A stretch of 64,000 bases of DNA from NCBI RefSeq assembly GCF_932526225.1, contig NC_064040.1, positions 8,956,865-9,020,864 of the forward strand, in the 5' to 3' direction. The notes beneath the pieces are model-generated. The model did no database searches and had not been told where the DNA came from. It worked only from the letters and a program-made list of their open reading frames with translations. The first letter of the stretch is position 1. Every line of letters starts with the position of its first letter. Source of the stretch: Nematostella vectensis. Taxonomy: Eukaryota; Cnidaria; Anthozoa; Actiniaria; Edwardsiidae. The position numbers were made by a program, and so were the translations under genes. Shown in pieces: positions 1 to 13,188 of this stretch.

Positions 1-824
1 AAGGTTTTAAGCAAACTTGAGCAAAGGTGTACTGCTAGCTTTTTGACTTCATATGTGTAAAGAAACGAAAACTATTATTTGTTCAGTCTCTTGAGAAGAT
101 GGCATGAAAGTGTCTACAACTTGACGAGTAAAAGAATACAAATGCCGAGAATTTAGTTGTAATTGTCGATAACTCGAAGGCGTTGTGAACGGCGAAATCT
201 TTTTTTTCAATTTTTTGTTTCAAACACAAGCTGTCAATTAGGTAAAATGATCAAAGTAGAGCGTAAATGAGGTCTCAAGACTGTACACTACATGTCGAAC
301 AAACGAAACATGAATGAATTATTCACAAAAAAGCAAAGTGACAATTTGCGATTAGGAGCTTATTCAATTTACCAACAAAACTCCTTATCCCGTCGTTTTA
401 CCAGAGTTAAAGAAAACACAGGAATATGTTTGACTAGCTTGACTCCGTTTGAAATGGGAAAAATTTCGTGTAAAAACATGAAATTTGAAACGGCGAAAAT
501 TGATCTGTCTGCGAATTATACTGCGTGCGTCGCCCTCGGCGGTTTGCGTTTTCAGTGTTCTGTATTGAATATTGAATTATTAAACTGATGAAGATACAGT
601 TTATGAGTCGGAAAGATCATGTAACGTAGTTCAAGATAGGTAAGAAACCGGCAATAAATACCTGGGAGCCAAACTAAACCAGTTGTTTTCTTATTACAAA
701 TATTTCACGTCGGTTGGCTCAGAGAACTCGTGTGCAATCGTTATGTGATAAAGGCAAGAAGATCACGGTTTCAATGCAAACTTTTCTCTAATCATCCTTT
801 GAAATCACCCCAATCACAACTTAC
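1..824 (-). other. Intron 1 of the Shaw-like channel gene (partial)
   Basis: This is non-coding sequence downstream of the T1 exon donor at 824-823. It is AT-rich and I see no second exon, RNA gene or repeat array in it. An open frame at 292-588 on the plus strand has no recognisable domain and is treated as chance. Confidence 0.7.
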
Positions 825-1409
825 CCTAGCCAGTTTAGAAGAATAGGGGTCGTCCAGTGTCTTCCATATTTTTTTCTTCAGGGATTTTAATGACGTTCTG
901 GATCTCGTCGCAAGAGTGCGGCTGTTTTGGTAAAATTCTCCACTGCTTGTTATTTCACGTTCTCCCATGTCATCATCATCTTCTTCGTCGCTATAATCTT
1001 CACCAACTTTGATTTTAGTAAATCCTTGTAATTTCTCCTCCGCATCTCTATGCTCGTCATATTTAGCCCAGCAACACGTCTCAATTTGTTTCTCATCGAT
1101 TCCCCAAAAAGCAAGCTCTTCTTCAAATAAAGGTCCACATACATCACGCGGGCAATGGAGTTTCCCGGTTCTGTAGTAATTTAAAACGTGCGTAAAAATG
1201 GAAGGGTTTCTATCAAAAAAGAATTCCCGTCTTTGCGCTAAAGGTCGTGGATCCTTCATCGATCTCTCTGCAATCCATGCTAAACGTGTATCAGGAACAC
1301 TCGCTAAAGTACTAACGTATGTTTCGTGTTTCTGTCCTCCGACATTCAAAGTAACGCGTAATTCGCCAGGGTTGTCCGCATCAAAAAGCTTTGAGCGCGA
1401 TCTGGACAT
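825..1409 (-). CDS. Shaw/Kv3-type voltage-gated K+ channel, first coding exon (T1 domain)
   Basis: This exon encodes the cytoplasmic N-terminus of a Shaw-like (Kv3/KCNC family) K+ channel; the membrane part lies beyond the left edge. Residues about 15-120 form the T1 (BTB-like) tetramerisation domain, with the family strings [22 protein letters not shown] and [12 protein letters not shown]. The non-Shaker zinc site HX5CX20CC is complete (HCPRDVC, then ETCCW), which places it among Shab/Shaw/Shal-type subunits; the wording is closest to Shaw. An acidic stretch ([11 protein letters not shown]) and a basic linker follow, then DPYSSKLAR, the conserved sequence just before S1 in Kv3 channels. The exon ends there at AGG|GTAAGT, phase 0. 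The ATG at 1409 is the first in-frame Met and sits a typical distance from T1. The open frame continuing to 792 is intronic read-through. Family assignment is confident; the subtype is inferred. Confidence 0.92.
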
Positions 1410-3236
1410 ATTGTATCAATTCGTCTTCGAGCGCGACCGCTCGCCAAAGGTACAAGAAAAGAGTTATATATCCCGTTATATCACATCAGAAAAACCTTTT
1501 CCCATTTCAAGCTAGCACCCGCATGAAAGTTCAAGGCGACGACAGAAATTGTAGCTGATATAAAGTCTATCAACGCTCCGCGGCAAGGAGAGAGATAGGC
1601 CTGTAGCCCCGGGCCAAAACACAGCACAAGGGGAAGTTGCGTCAAAATCTGTCAACTGCGACAACTGTGAACGGAGGGACGCGGTTACTAAGACCTTCAG
1701 TATACTGCCGTGGAGACGATGGCATCCGTACTAAAACAGTGTAATCACTGGTTCAATTTGCTGTGGCAAACATCACGGTGCCGTCGATTATGCAACTTAC
1801 GAGCGAATTTATGACTGGTCTGTAAGTACTCGAATTGTGTGACTCATCTTTCAAGCTTCGTGACAAGTAAAAAACACTTGTTTCGATGGTAGTATATTAT
1901 ACGACGGTGGCATAAATTTCTCGAGAGCTGTAGGCTCCCATTGATAAATGTCAATTGAAATGTCAATATGAGCCCGCTTTGTTAGTGAATCTTATGAATA
2001 ATAGCTTTGAGCTTGCGTACATAAAACACCGTGAGCTTTAGTACTGTTTGCTCTTTTCGTTTGTTCAGATCCTAATTGTTTTGGCTATTTAGGAATAACT
2101 TAATTTGAGCGTTTGGTGAACGGTCAGGAGTGAATTTTTCTCACGCAGCTGGTCATTCTATTTGAAATTCACTTGAAAACATCATTCAATCGAAAGACAG
2201 TTTTCTTGGAAACATCACTTTATAGACCGACAACTGGTCTACAATTCTATCAACGTTTGCAGGGGTGTTTTTGCATAAATCCTGTTACACTATCACTATC
2301 ACAAGTGTAATCGAGGACCAGTGTTTCTACAAAAAAGGATAACCTTTTTCTAAAGAAAAGAAAGAAAGTCATTACTTAAACCTTTTCCCTTAAACTTCCA
2401 GCCATATTATAAGCCAACTAAATCATCAAACCTTTTGAATTGAAATCAAAGTCTAAAAGAGGAAAGTGGGATTAACCAAGCTTGACCCATATTTGAGATT
2501 CACGTGTGCTATTAAATGCCACCCATCAGGGAGAATATGTCAAGTAAAGTAATCTAGAGAAGACCTTTGACCCGCTAAACACTCACTGAAAAAGCTTGTC
2601 AACTATAATGGCTTGATTATCTATATTCGCCATCATATAAAAGCTAGAACTGTTCGCGATATTATAATAAATTTGATGCTAAAATTTGCATCTTGCCTTG
2701 AGGTACATCAGCTGCTTAATTTCCTTTTGCAGTAAATCCTCGCTTCATAAGCTCCAGAGACGGAAAAGCTTTGGTGGCCTAGATCAAGCAACATGCCGAA
2801 TCATAGACTAGATAATCAAAGGATTGATTCGAGATGCTTTCCGGTGCTTAAAATAACAACAACAAAAGTTGATTAATTCATTGTTCTTATATTTATATAA
2901 TTGTACAGAATTTGCCATACTTTTCAAAGTCAGATAACTTTATTATATTTTCTTCTTTTTGCTATTGAGATATCGGCTATGGTTATGTTCGGTTATGTTT
3001 CAAGCGACACGGCTAGAAATGTCTTGCACTTTATTCCCATCTAGAAGTCTTGCTGCAACATATTTAATCATTGTATAAAACACGTGGGCTTATATAATCT
3101 AAATGATGTAAAAAGGAACCAAATCACGAGCCTTGTTGAGTCTTTTTAATCAACTGACTCTTATTAAATGGGCTGGGTCTCTTCATTTTCCGTTTAAAAA
3201 TCGTCAAATTTAAAGCGTAGACGAAAGCTGAACCCT

Positions 3237-3415
3237 TTAATTTCCCGTGTGCCACGAATTAAAAAGGATGCGCAAGCTTGTTGCGCAAAGGATATAACTG
3301 CCCCTATAAGCAATTTCCCGTGGGCCACTATTTAAAACGTTGCGCAGACGATGTAAGAACACGGTTTACAAAGAATGCGCAAGCTTGTTGCGCAGATTAT
3401 GTAACTGCCGCTCGT
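3237..3415. repeat. Imperfect tandem duplication with a palindromic core
   Basis: Two related segments start with AATTTCCCGTG and share the palindrome-like string TGCGCAAGCTTGTTGCGCA at about 3269 and 3378. Both are followed by similar ATAACTGCC or GTAACTGCC sequence. No function is visible. Confidence 0.55.
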
Positions 3416-6400
3416 CTCACTGCCAAAAAGTGTCCTCTGTCAGTCTATCTACAGCACCTTCAAAGCCATCCCCCCTCCCCCCCAACACAAATACTCTTTT
3501 TCATGTGGAAGTGGCCTGCTCAGAAGCCCCTATATTTGACCGAGCGCTAGAACAAATCTTATCCTGGGGAATATTTCCCCTACAGACCCCTATTGCGGGC
3601 CAAACATTTCTGGCCAAATACCTTGCGTCAACTGTCCCTTCGTGATCTCGACTTAAAGAAGGCAAATCACGCCGCCATTTTATGCTCCTGCTCAATGGCG
3701 AATCACACAAAACATCCGTTTCCATCTGCTAATCCAAGCAAGTAACCAAGATATTTTTAATCAAATATCTTCAATACCGTATCAGAGTTCATTCGTAGAT
3801 TGGTATTTTGAAGTTTCCTTGCGAATAAACCGCTTAATTTTCAATTATAAACCATAATAAAGGAGTGGTTGATCTACATTCTTTAAGCCGTCATCCCCCT
3901 CCCACGACACACACACATTCTTCTTTCAGTTCAGACCAGGTCCGACGCTCCTGCAACAAAAATAGCTTGACACGACGCAGAAGCCTTCTATAAGAGTGCG
4001 TTCACTAAAATACCAATCGTGAAAGCACGTGTTCGAGTGCCTTGCACTGCTTCGCCTTGCGTCAACAGAAGTTTAAAAAATGAGCACATATCTGACTTTT
4101 TGTACCAAGATTTTCTGTTTTTTGTTTATAGTGCTTGATCGTTTGCCAGCTTGTCTAACTTCTTTCAGTAACCTCCCCAATGAAAAAATACCAACGCCTT
4201 TTCGAGGATTTGGATTAATTTGAAGAGGGATTTGCAAATAATAATCCAATAAACCACACAATATAGGCTTGTTAATTCGCAGGATAATCTGAATGTCAAC
4301 TGAGATGTCACGAAATTAGTTATACTTAGAATTTCGCTAATTGAAGAAGACTTTTGGTCTGCACAATGAATTATAAAAAAAAAGTGCAAAATGTACGAAA
4401 GGCTCATGTCGGCTTCTCTCTGCGATTTAAGCCGATGTTTTGCATTTCTCTAGAATTGTTATACAACTTTTACTTTCCTCGGCACTTGCCCAAGGAAACT
4501 TGCTTTAATTTGCTAATTGGCTTATTCCACTAAATACCTCCGTGAGGACGGCAGATTGTTACATAACGTTTACATTCCAAGCTTGGAAACTAAACAAAGT
4601 ATTCGGGCTTTTTCGTAGGCTGCATGGAGCTAGCGACAAGAAAGTTTGGGCAGAAGAATCAAGGTAAGATATTATAAGGCATTTGCCTGCAGTTGAAGAA
4701 TCTAAAAGATGACTTCGCCCAAGGGCCACTTAATCTGCAAGTAGATAGACCTTGACACTGGAGAGGTGGTCCTAAAGAACTTTCAAAAGGACGAAAGGGT
4801 TTGAATGAATGAATTTTACGAATGTCACGAATAATGTCTAGATAAGCTGATAAATGTCTTTTCTAAGTGAAAGGAAACCTCTAGAAAACGCTTGTATCAC
4901 ATTTATTACATGTACATGGCAAAAACAGAGTTTGCTATTCGCCTGATATAGGGATTACAGCCAAAATTCCCAAACATAGTCCATGTCGCAATCAATCATC
5001 CACCCCCCCCCCCCCTCAACCCAACAGACACACTACTAGTTACATTATCACTATCCCTCCATTGAAAAATAAGTCTCCCGACTCATTTCCCGTTTCTCTT
5101 CATGCCATCTTCAACCTCGTGGGCCGTAATAGTATATAATACTACAGGCCACAAACACACAAACGTCGAAAAATATTATCGCTAGACTATGAATGGTAAT
5201 TAAAAAGTATGATAAAATTAACGCGCTATACGCCCACTGTTGATAAGAATCGGCGAAGATGCCTTTAGGGCAAATAGCTCGCTTCTGTTGCAGTTTTTTA
5301 AAGCCGGATGAGCTTTTCTCCTTTATTCAATTAAACAGCATAACAAAACAAACTCGTAACGGGACATATATTAGCTTCTAGGGAGTACTTCTATGGGTAG
5401 ATAGCATGGTACCACTGAGCAGTTCCGTGTTCACTTTGTTTTGAGTGGACCCCCATTGAGGGGCGCAGTCTGTCTTTACTTTCACAGTGAGTTTCTTTGA
5501 CATAAAGTTAAAGAGTTTCTATCAGCCGCCTTTTTTTCATCCTAACAAAATGAGCGTGAGAAAGCATCCAATCCCAACGGCTGTTTTGGGAAGGTCTTTC
5601 GCAATATTTTCGATCAAAATTATTAAATAACATATCAAGCTTTCTTTTTAACAATTAAAAAGGTTTGGCTGGCAACGTTAAAGAGGCCCTTAGTAGGGTA
5701 AACTCGGTGAGACCGATCTTAGCGTTCAGTGTTTGAGCAATATGCTAATCACAGTTGCTAGACGTTTATAGATGAGAAAGAAGAAATGGGTGAAAATAAC
5801 ATATTTTGTCGCACTTCTTATAACAAAACACACTTTGAAATTCACGAGAATTCATGCCGTGTATCAGCTAATCAGGAAACCCCCTGTAGAGATCAAAAAC
5901 ATTAATAGCTATTAATAAGTTATGGCGGCACCTTTTTTGGAAAAAACAGGATCATTCTTTTTCTCAGTTTCTCAGCATGTGTTGCATATTTAAGCACCCT
6001 GCTGGGTAGTTTTCATTTTTTAAACGAAAACATTAGAACTCCCGTGAGGTCCTTAGCGGCGTAACCAAGAAAGTTGTTACTTGGTTAATCTTGGATCGCG
6101 AGAACACTTAGCGCCTATAGCTAGAAAAATTTGACTGGGGGGGGGGGGGGAAAGTCATTCCATATTTGCTTGGGGGAGAGTGGGGAAACCGATTCCCTTC
6201 AAACGCAAAATTCTGGTTCTTTCAAAATGCAAAATTATCTTTCCTCAAAAGAATGCAAAATTCCAGCTACTGGGGTGGGAAGGAGTAGGAGGGGAGGGGG
6301 GGGGGGGGGGTGGAGCACAGCTGTCTCCCCTTCTTTGCCCAGCCTAGTTTTAAGGCGTTCTGAGCGGGTCTCTGTGGCTAGCAAGAGTTCTGACGTCACA

Positions 6401-8009
6401 GAAAAAGTCCCGTTCTCTGGGTTGGCTCTCCCATCACAGGAACAGAATACAAGGGACTTGGGTGAATGTTTCCTATTGAAAATCGAAGTCGTCACGGGAG
6501 TCCACACGGAAGACCATGCCTAACATTAAAAGGCATATTTTTGTCAATCAAAACTTTTATTGTACAACTGATGGCCGATAAGAGGTTACCAACTTTGATT
6601 ATCGGTATATACACCCTCCTAGCGTGCAAATAAAAGAAACATTGTTTAGAATGTTGTCGTTTCGTGTCATTCACAATTTACTTATATGAGAAATTTCACC
6701 TTTCTGGAATTTTGTCATATCCATGCTAACTAATCTTTAAATGTGTTAAGGGTTGTCATGATTGAGAAAACCTTAATAAATCTTCGATAGTACAATTTAG
6801 CATTTGAGTTCGAAGGCGGGATTCGGGAAGTCCTAGAAACAAGTTCTGCCTTACACCACAGGAAGCCCGAAACGGAAGCACAGGTAAACACTGATTATAA
6901 CTCGAACCAACAAGAGGAATCTGAAATAATTCGAGTTATGACAGTTCGAGTTAATGAGGGCAATAATTTAGAACAAACCTAGTAAGAAATGGGTTACGCG
7001 CAAAGCATGACGGACAGCTTGAGCACCGTTTTAGTCTTCATCAAACTTCAAACATCTGGGTACAAGACTTGTCGGTAGTGAACAAGAATAAAATACACCA
7101 ATCACACTTTATAATAATAACTGACGTCTCTCTTCGAATTCTTTAAACATCTATCTTAAGGGCTCGCGTTTTTATTTATTTTTTTTTTAAATGATACTTT
7201 CCTTTTCTTTGATTTTATCATCTGTTTTTGTTAGACGCTTCTAGAAATATAGAGATGTTATACGTAAACCCTATTATTTTACTTTTACTTATTATTGTAT
7301 TTCTTGGTGTATTTCTTTTTTATTGTTTACAATTTTATCTGTTATTCCCATTTTAAGGATTTGTGTTCCATTGTTCTTCTCGCAGCTCGACAAACCATTC
7401 TGTTACTTTTCCCATCGATCAAAAAAGACCATCATTTTACTATTTACTATCCATTCACATATAATACCTGCTTTTAATGCTTTTCTTTGTTTCCTTTGAG
7501 TGTTAAACTAGTGTGAAGCTTATATTTGAGAGTAAATAAAGCAGAAGTCTTTTATGTGCAAATAAAGATCCTATTGTTTAGTAAGAAAGATCAACATAAA
7601 CCAGTATTAAGGTTGCTGGTTTGCAACAAGAAGTTTGTCTCAGCGGGGAAGAAATTCAAGCAAAATCCGATCCAAGGTAAACCAAACCACTATGACAAAA
7701 TGAACAGTTTTTTAAACTTATTTCTAAAAAAGTTTTAAGTGTTTTGCTTGTTAAATGGCTTAGATAAAAAGTGCAAAAAGTACAATACGAAGCATAGAAG
7801 TATCTATGAAATTTTCGATGCGTTATAGAAGTTCTTTGGAAAAAAAAGAATCTTTAAACCCGGATATTCTCCCTGCTAAAAGCGTGTTGTTTGGGTGGCC
7901 AAAATATGCATTAATGGAACTACAATACCATAAATGCTCATGTTTAAAAGAAATAGAAAAAACATCATGGCTATACAAGACGAATGGAGATCTTTAGTAA
8001 TATGTTATA

Positions 8010-8340
8010 CACGAGAAAGCGTTGCTTTGTGGTCCGCGATCGATTCCCGGTTCCGACGTGAGTTGAGTTAGTTGGTTCTCCTTTGCTCCGAGATTTTTTT
8101 CCGGGTTGTCCAGCTCTTTCTTCATCCACAAAAACCAATAATCGATCTAAGTTGTGTTCCGTGGTCAGACATGAGTTGTATGGCGGCTTCCTGGGGCGCC
8201 ATTCCGCCTATGACTTAACCACGATGTATCCTGCGCTTTTTGTAATCCAGCATTCGAGTGGCATAGGGTGTTCACCCAAAGATACTGTGGATAACTTCAC
8301 CATTTTCTTGTCAGGTTTCCTTTTAGTTGAATGAAGGTCT
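8010..8340 (+). mobile_element. Probable tRNA-derived SINE fragment
   Basis: The sequence has a B-box-like GATCGATTCCC at about 8038. It is followed by a TGAGTTGAGTTAGTTGG / TTCTCCTTTGCTCCGAG tail that resembles the body of a SINE common in anthozoan genomes. There is no intact tRNA gene. The identification rests on remembered resemblance and the B box, so it is tentative. Confidence 0.4.
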
Positions 8341-8631
8341 GTGAGTTTTTCTAAGTTTTAAAAGTAAATATTCCTTTTTCCGCCCGGACATCCGCCTTAT
8401 AAGGAAAATTACATTCCATATTGAAAGACCGCTTTAACATTCTTGCTTATTGACTTGCTTTTATTCGTCTTTCATGACATCCATTTTTGATAGGCCCTTT
8501 GAAACCACGTTTTCCACCGCCATAGTCATTCGGGAGTGCTCGCCCCATTTTCCCATAGACCATGGATACAAACGACAACATATGTTTGGTATTTGTTAAA
8601 GAAATGTAAATACTTTATTTCCTCCTACCAG

Positions 8632-8948
8632 ATGCGGTCGTTTTTCGTCAGTCTCGTTGTAATCACAGTGGTGGTATCCAGCGACGCTTCTATCACCAGC
8701 GATAAGTGTAAAGCCGGCGAGAAAACACCTCATTTCTTCACCGATATCATGCAAGTCCCCAACCACTACTGCAAGTGTACAAGCAAGGAGTTGGGCACAC
8801 TCAGATATCGAGGAGACGACAGAGGGCTTCAGATCTGCAACGGACGAGAGTTTGTGAGCGCCTGTGGGGAGACGAAGACGAGGAGGACGAAACTTGGAAC
8901 CAAGGAATACCCTGTAGAGTCGTGCCGGTATTTAGCTGATGTGGACAG
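8632..8948 (+). CDS. Secreted fibrinogen-like (USOMP5-like) protein, exon 1
   Basis: This is the first coding exon of a four-exon gene (8632-8948, 14762-14885, 16399-16752, 17315-17497; 978 bases, 325 residues plus stop). The ATG at 8632 starts MRSFFVSLVVITVVVSSDAS, a clear signal peptide, so the product is secreted. The upstream in-frame ATG at 8536 would bury this hydrophobic segment behind 32 residues. An acceptor-like pyrimidine tract ending CAG lies just before the ATG, so a 5' non-coding exon is likely. Mature exon 1 has six cysteines in a small domain I do not recognise. It ends GTGGACAG|GTAAAT, phase 2. That junction is copied in every unit of the minisatellite that follows. Confidence 0.88.
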
Positions 8949-9115
8949 GTAAATCACACGGGGGAGGGGTGGCAGGTACCCCTACCGAGCTCTAACACAC
9001 GTGAACAAGTACATCACACCGACCGGGGGAGGGGCGGGGGCCACCTCTACCGATACCAAACAGACTTGGACAGGTAAACCACACCAACCGGGGGAGGGGA
9101 GGGGGTCACCCCTAC
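8949..9115 (+). repeat. Donor-containing ~60-bp minisatellite, left part
   Basis: About three diverged units start directly at the exon 1 donor and stop at the retrotransposon insertion. Each unit carries a copy of the exon end and donor (TTGGACAGGTAAACC against GTGGACAGGTAAATC in the gene) plus a G-rich half (GGGGGAGGGG). Confidence 0.85.
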
Positions 9116-9261
9116 TGTTACAATATCTGGGTTCCCTGTGGTAAGAACAATAAAGTCCCGGATGCAGCCCTCCATCTTGGCTACAGAGCTAAACACTCGT
9201 GTTGTTGTCTTTCTCTGATCTTCTCGTGAAATTATCTACTGTTAGCCCACATCTTGAAACA
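9116..9261 (+). repeat. 5' LTR
   Basis: This is a 146-bp LTR starting TGTTACAATATC and ending TTGAAACA, with an internal AATAAA. It has a 27-bp segment after GTTGTTGTCT that the 3' LTR lacks. Confidence 0.92.
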
Positions 9262-9419
9262 TGGTGGCAGCGGTGGGATGCTAATGTATCTTGATCAACT
9301 GGAACTTCAAGTTGTGGGCTGTGTTTTGACGAATTTCCTTGCTAAATTCGCGTTCAAAACTCGCTCGACTCTCGACCTCAGACCACGTGGATTGAACCTA
9401 CACTGCTCTGTACTGTGCC

Positions 9420-10649
9420 ATGCCTGCTACTGGCGAATCTGAAGAGACTCCTCCAGCTCCTCCACCTGCAGCATCATCTTTTCAGCCGGGTTATGCCTTT
9501 AAACCGCCTGAGCCCGTGAAATTGGCAAAGAATGGAGTTGAAAGTTGGAAAATATGGAAACAGCTGTATCAGCATTATTGTATCGTCTCTAACGCCGATT
9601 CACACTCGCCTCAATTCAAGAAATCTCTCTTGATCTCTACCATGGGAATAGAAGCTTTACAAATCTACAATGGCTGTGACCCTGCAGAAACTGACACTGC
9701 TAAAGATATCCTAACCAAACTTGATGCTCACATACTTGGTGAAACCAACGAGACCTTCGAGAGGTACAAGTTCAACACTCGAGTCCAGAAACCTGATGAA
9801 AGTATTGACAGCTATGTTGCAAGCCTGAAGACATTGGCCGAGACTTGCAATTTCTGTGAGTGCTTGAAAACTTCCTTACTGAGGGATAGAGTGGTACTTG
9901 GTGTGAAAGATGATCATACCAGAAAGCGTCTGCTGCAAGAAGGAAAACTCACTCTACAGAAAGCACTTGACATTTGTCACAGTTATGAGAAAAGGTCTGA
10001 TCAACTGAAGATTATTTCTGGAAAGGAAGAGGAGGTACACCGATTGAATATAAACAAGCAAAAAACAAAAGGAGCTTCACATGGTCAAAGGAACAAGCCA
10101 GTCGGTAATGGTAAACCTGGAGGCACGAATCCTCGTCAAGCTGCTAAATGCAAATTTTGTGGCTATTCTCACACTCTAAAGAAGGAATTCTGCAAAGCTT
10201 GGGGGAAGAGATGCAATAATTGCAAGGCTACCAACCATTTCTCGAGTTGCTGTCCAAGTTTGGATGGCAAGAAACAAGTCCATACTGTTGGTGATGGATC
10301 TGACTCCGATTCCTCTGCTGAAATGGTATGCCCAGTCATATCTGCATCAATTAACTCTGTCTCTAGTGGTCCCTTATATGCTGAGATGTGTCTAAAAGAT
10401 GGACGGAGAGTCAAATTCCAGGTTGATTGCGGTGCCACAGTCAATGTTATAAATCAGAAATATGTGCCGCAAAACACTCAACTCCAAGAATTGGAAAATA
10501 CACTGAACATGTACAACAAAACTACTCTTAAACCAGTGGGAAAGTGTCGGATTATCACCATAAATCTGATTACGAAGAAGAAGTATAATGTCATGTTTGA
10601 AGTTGTGAAAGAACACCCTTGCTTAGCAGAAAAGCAGCGGAACAGATGA
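9420..10649 (+). pseudogene. Retrotransposon gag-protease region
   Basis: This open frame of 409 codons begins at the first ATG after the primer-binding site. Residues about 20-210 are a retrotransposon Gag capsid-like region. Residues about 240-280 hold cysteine/histidine knuckles (CKFCGYSH, CNNCKATNHFSSCC). Near residue 340 lies the protease active-site string VDCGAT, with Cys where Ser or Thr is usual. The frame ends at the junction of a deletion: the protease end continues in another frame at about 10619. It is non-functional for replication as it stands. Confidence 0.85.
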
Positions 10650-13024
10650 AGCTCATCACGGTCAACTATGGTTACTGGCACTGTGAACTTGATGAAGAGA
10701 GTAGTTACATGACCACATTCATCACTGTGAATGGCAGATTTCGTTGGTGTCGTCTCCCATTTGGTCTCAAAGTCAGTTCTGAGATATTCCAGCGTAAGCT
10801 CATGGAGAGTCTATCAGGTCTTCGTGGAGTGGTCTGTGTGGCTGATGACATTCTAGTTTATGGACATTCTGAGAGTGATTATGATGAGAAATTGAGAAAT
10901 CTACTTGATGTTTGTGCTAGAAATAACATTAAGCTGAATCACCAGAAGAGTGTGTTCAAGACCACTGAAGTTAAGTTCCTTGGTCACGTCGTGACAAGTG
11001 AGGGTCTAAAACCTAATATGGAGAAAGTCGGAGCCATTCTTAAAATGGAAAACCCACAGTTGAGGGAGCTCGACGTGTCCAGGGAATGGTAACTTATCTC
11101 GCAAAGTTCCTTCCACAACTCTCCACGGTAATGGATCCTATTCGTCGACTCACTAGACAAGATGTGGAATGGGAATGGAGTGAGGAACAGGATCATGCGA
11201 TGAAAGAAATAAAGAGACTAGTGACTACAGCTCCTGTACTTGCTTATTATGATCCTGACAAAGAACTTGTGATTCAATGTGATGCCTCGAGCACTGGTTT
11301 AGGCACTGTTTTACTACAAGAAGGAAAGCCGCTGTGTTATGCCAGTCGTGCCCTTACTACTACGGAATGCGGGTTCGCGCAAATTGAGAAAGAGTGCCTG
11401 GCAATTGTGTTCTCGCTGGAACGTTTCCATCAATATACGTTTGGACGGAAAACCATTGTGCATAGTGATCATAAACCACTGGAAATGATTGTACGCAAGC
11501 CACTGCACAAGTCCCCAAAGCGTCTTCAAGGTATGATGCTTAGACTTATACAGTATGACATTGAAGTTGTATATATAAGAAGGGCAAGGAGGTGTACATA
11601 GCTGATACTTTATCTCGTGCATACTTGCCTGATGATACTGAACACAAGGATAGTTTTGCTAAGATTAAATGCTGTTGGTCACCTAAGAATTAGAGAAGAA
11701 AGGCTTAGACAGCTAAAGAAAGCCACTGAAACGGATGATACTCTGCAAACTCTAAAATCAGTCATTCTTAAAGGATGGCCAGACTCGAGACAGGAACTGC
11801 CTACTCAGGTTACACCATACTTTTCATATAGAGATGAACTGACCTTACATGATGGATTGATCTTCAAGGGAGAACGAGTCATCGTTCCTGAGAGCATGCG
11901 TAAGGAGATCAAAGACCATCTCCACATATCACATCTTGGAGGTGAGAGTATGTTAAGACGTGCACGTGAATGCATATTTTGGCCTGGTATGTCTGCAGAA
12001 ATCAAACAGCTAGCAAGTGTTTGTGATGCCTGTCAAACATTTGCTAAAGCTCAACAGAAAGAAACACTCATAACTATAGAAGCTAAAGCACCATGGAAAA
12101 TTGTTGGTATGGAACAACAAAGACTACCTCCAACAGTTGTCTATTTTAGTGGATACTGGGAAGTTGACCTTCTTAAGAAAACTGACTCCCCTGCAGTGAT
12201 TAGGAAACTGAAACAACACTTTTTAAGATTTGGTGTTCCTGTACAACTAACCAGTGATGGAGGACCTCAGTTTGATGCCAAAGAGTTTGAGGACTTTGCT
12301 TATGAATGGGACTTTGAGCATAATCTATCTTCACCTGGGCATCCAAATGCAAATGGAAAAGTTGAGTCTGGGGTAAAAGCAGCAAAGGCTATGCTCTCAA
12401 AATGTGCTCAAGACAAAACAGACCCCCAGCTAGCACTCCTTGAGATAAGAAACACACCAACTCAAGGAGCAGGAAGCAGCCCAGCCCAACGTCTTCTCAA
12501 CCGTCGAACTAAATCTATATTACCCATGACTGATGTACAACTCCAACCTAGGGGAATGGATTTTCTGAAAGAGGACCGGTGTCGGCTCAAGTTGGAACAA
12601 CAACGACAGTGTAAGAACTATAACAAGAATGCTAAGGATCTTGGAATTTTGGAAGAGGGGGATACTATCAGACTGAAACCTTTTAGAAAAGGCAACAAAA
12701 AAATGGGAAAAGGGTGTGGTTGTTAGGAGACTCGATGAAAAGTCGTATGACATCGAAACGCCTTCTGGGAAGTATAGAAGAAACCGAATCGATCTAAGGA
12801 AAACTTCGGAAACTCAACCTGAATTGTCGTCAAGGAAACCAGAAGTAGTACCACCACCCGTGGAAATGGAATTTAGTACTACCACCCAATCACTAGAAAC
12901 ACCAGCGCAAGTGGAAACAACTAATGCGGTTGCTGAGGAACAGACACCACCTATAATACCCATACGGATATCCTCACGGACATCTACGCAACCAAGCTAC
13001 CTTAGGGATTATGTCACGAGTTAA
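10619..13024 (+). pseudogene. Broken reverse transcriptase-RNase H-integrase region
   Basis: Four overlapping or adjacent frames (10619-11092, 11086-11601, 11617-12726, 12716-13024) together cover a Ty3/Gypsy pol. The end of protease runs directly into the middle of reverse transcriptase, so roughly its N-terminal third is missing. The catalytic box reads VADD instead of the usual Y/F-x-DD. RNase H signatures (CDASSTG, IEKE, SDHKPLE) lie in the second frame. The third holds the HHCC zinc region and an integrase core with a second internal deletion that removes the first catalytic Asp; SDGGPQF and the later Glu remain. Frame breaks fall near 11090, 11600 and 12720. This is a dead copy. Confidence 0.85.
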
Positions 13025-13188
13025 AACAAGAGACTAATCCGATGTTAAACAGTTGATTGTATCTTGTATTCTTATTGTTTACATTTTTTCTAGAACTGAG
13101 AACAATGTTTATCAGTACGTTGCTATACGCAAGGACAATTGTTAGTTATGTTATAAGTATCTGTTTCACTTTCTCAAAAGAGAAAGGA

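Larger units (their letters stand above)
1410..8631. other. Intergenic region between two divergent genes
   Basis: This 7.2-kb stretch separates the Shaw-like exon (minus) from the fibrinogen-like gene (plus), so both promoters should lie here. It is AT-rich, with mononucleotide G or C tracts near 5000, 6136 and 6300. An imperfect duplication lies at about 3237-3415 and a SINE-like fragment near 8010-8340. The short open frames inside it lack domains and overlap low-complexity sequence. I see no convincing exon. Confidence 0.6.

Noticed and set aside
292-588. Open frame of 98 codons on the plus strand
   Set aside because: It lies in the intron of the Shaw-like gene on the opposite strand, with no domain or typical composition.
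6131-6523. Open frame of 130 codons
   Set aside because: It runs through G-tracts, has an antisense rival and shows no domain.
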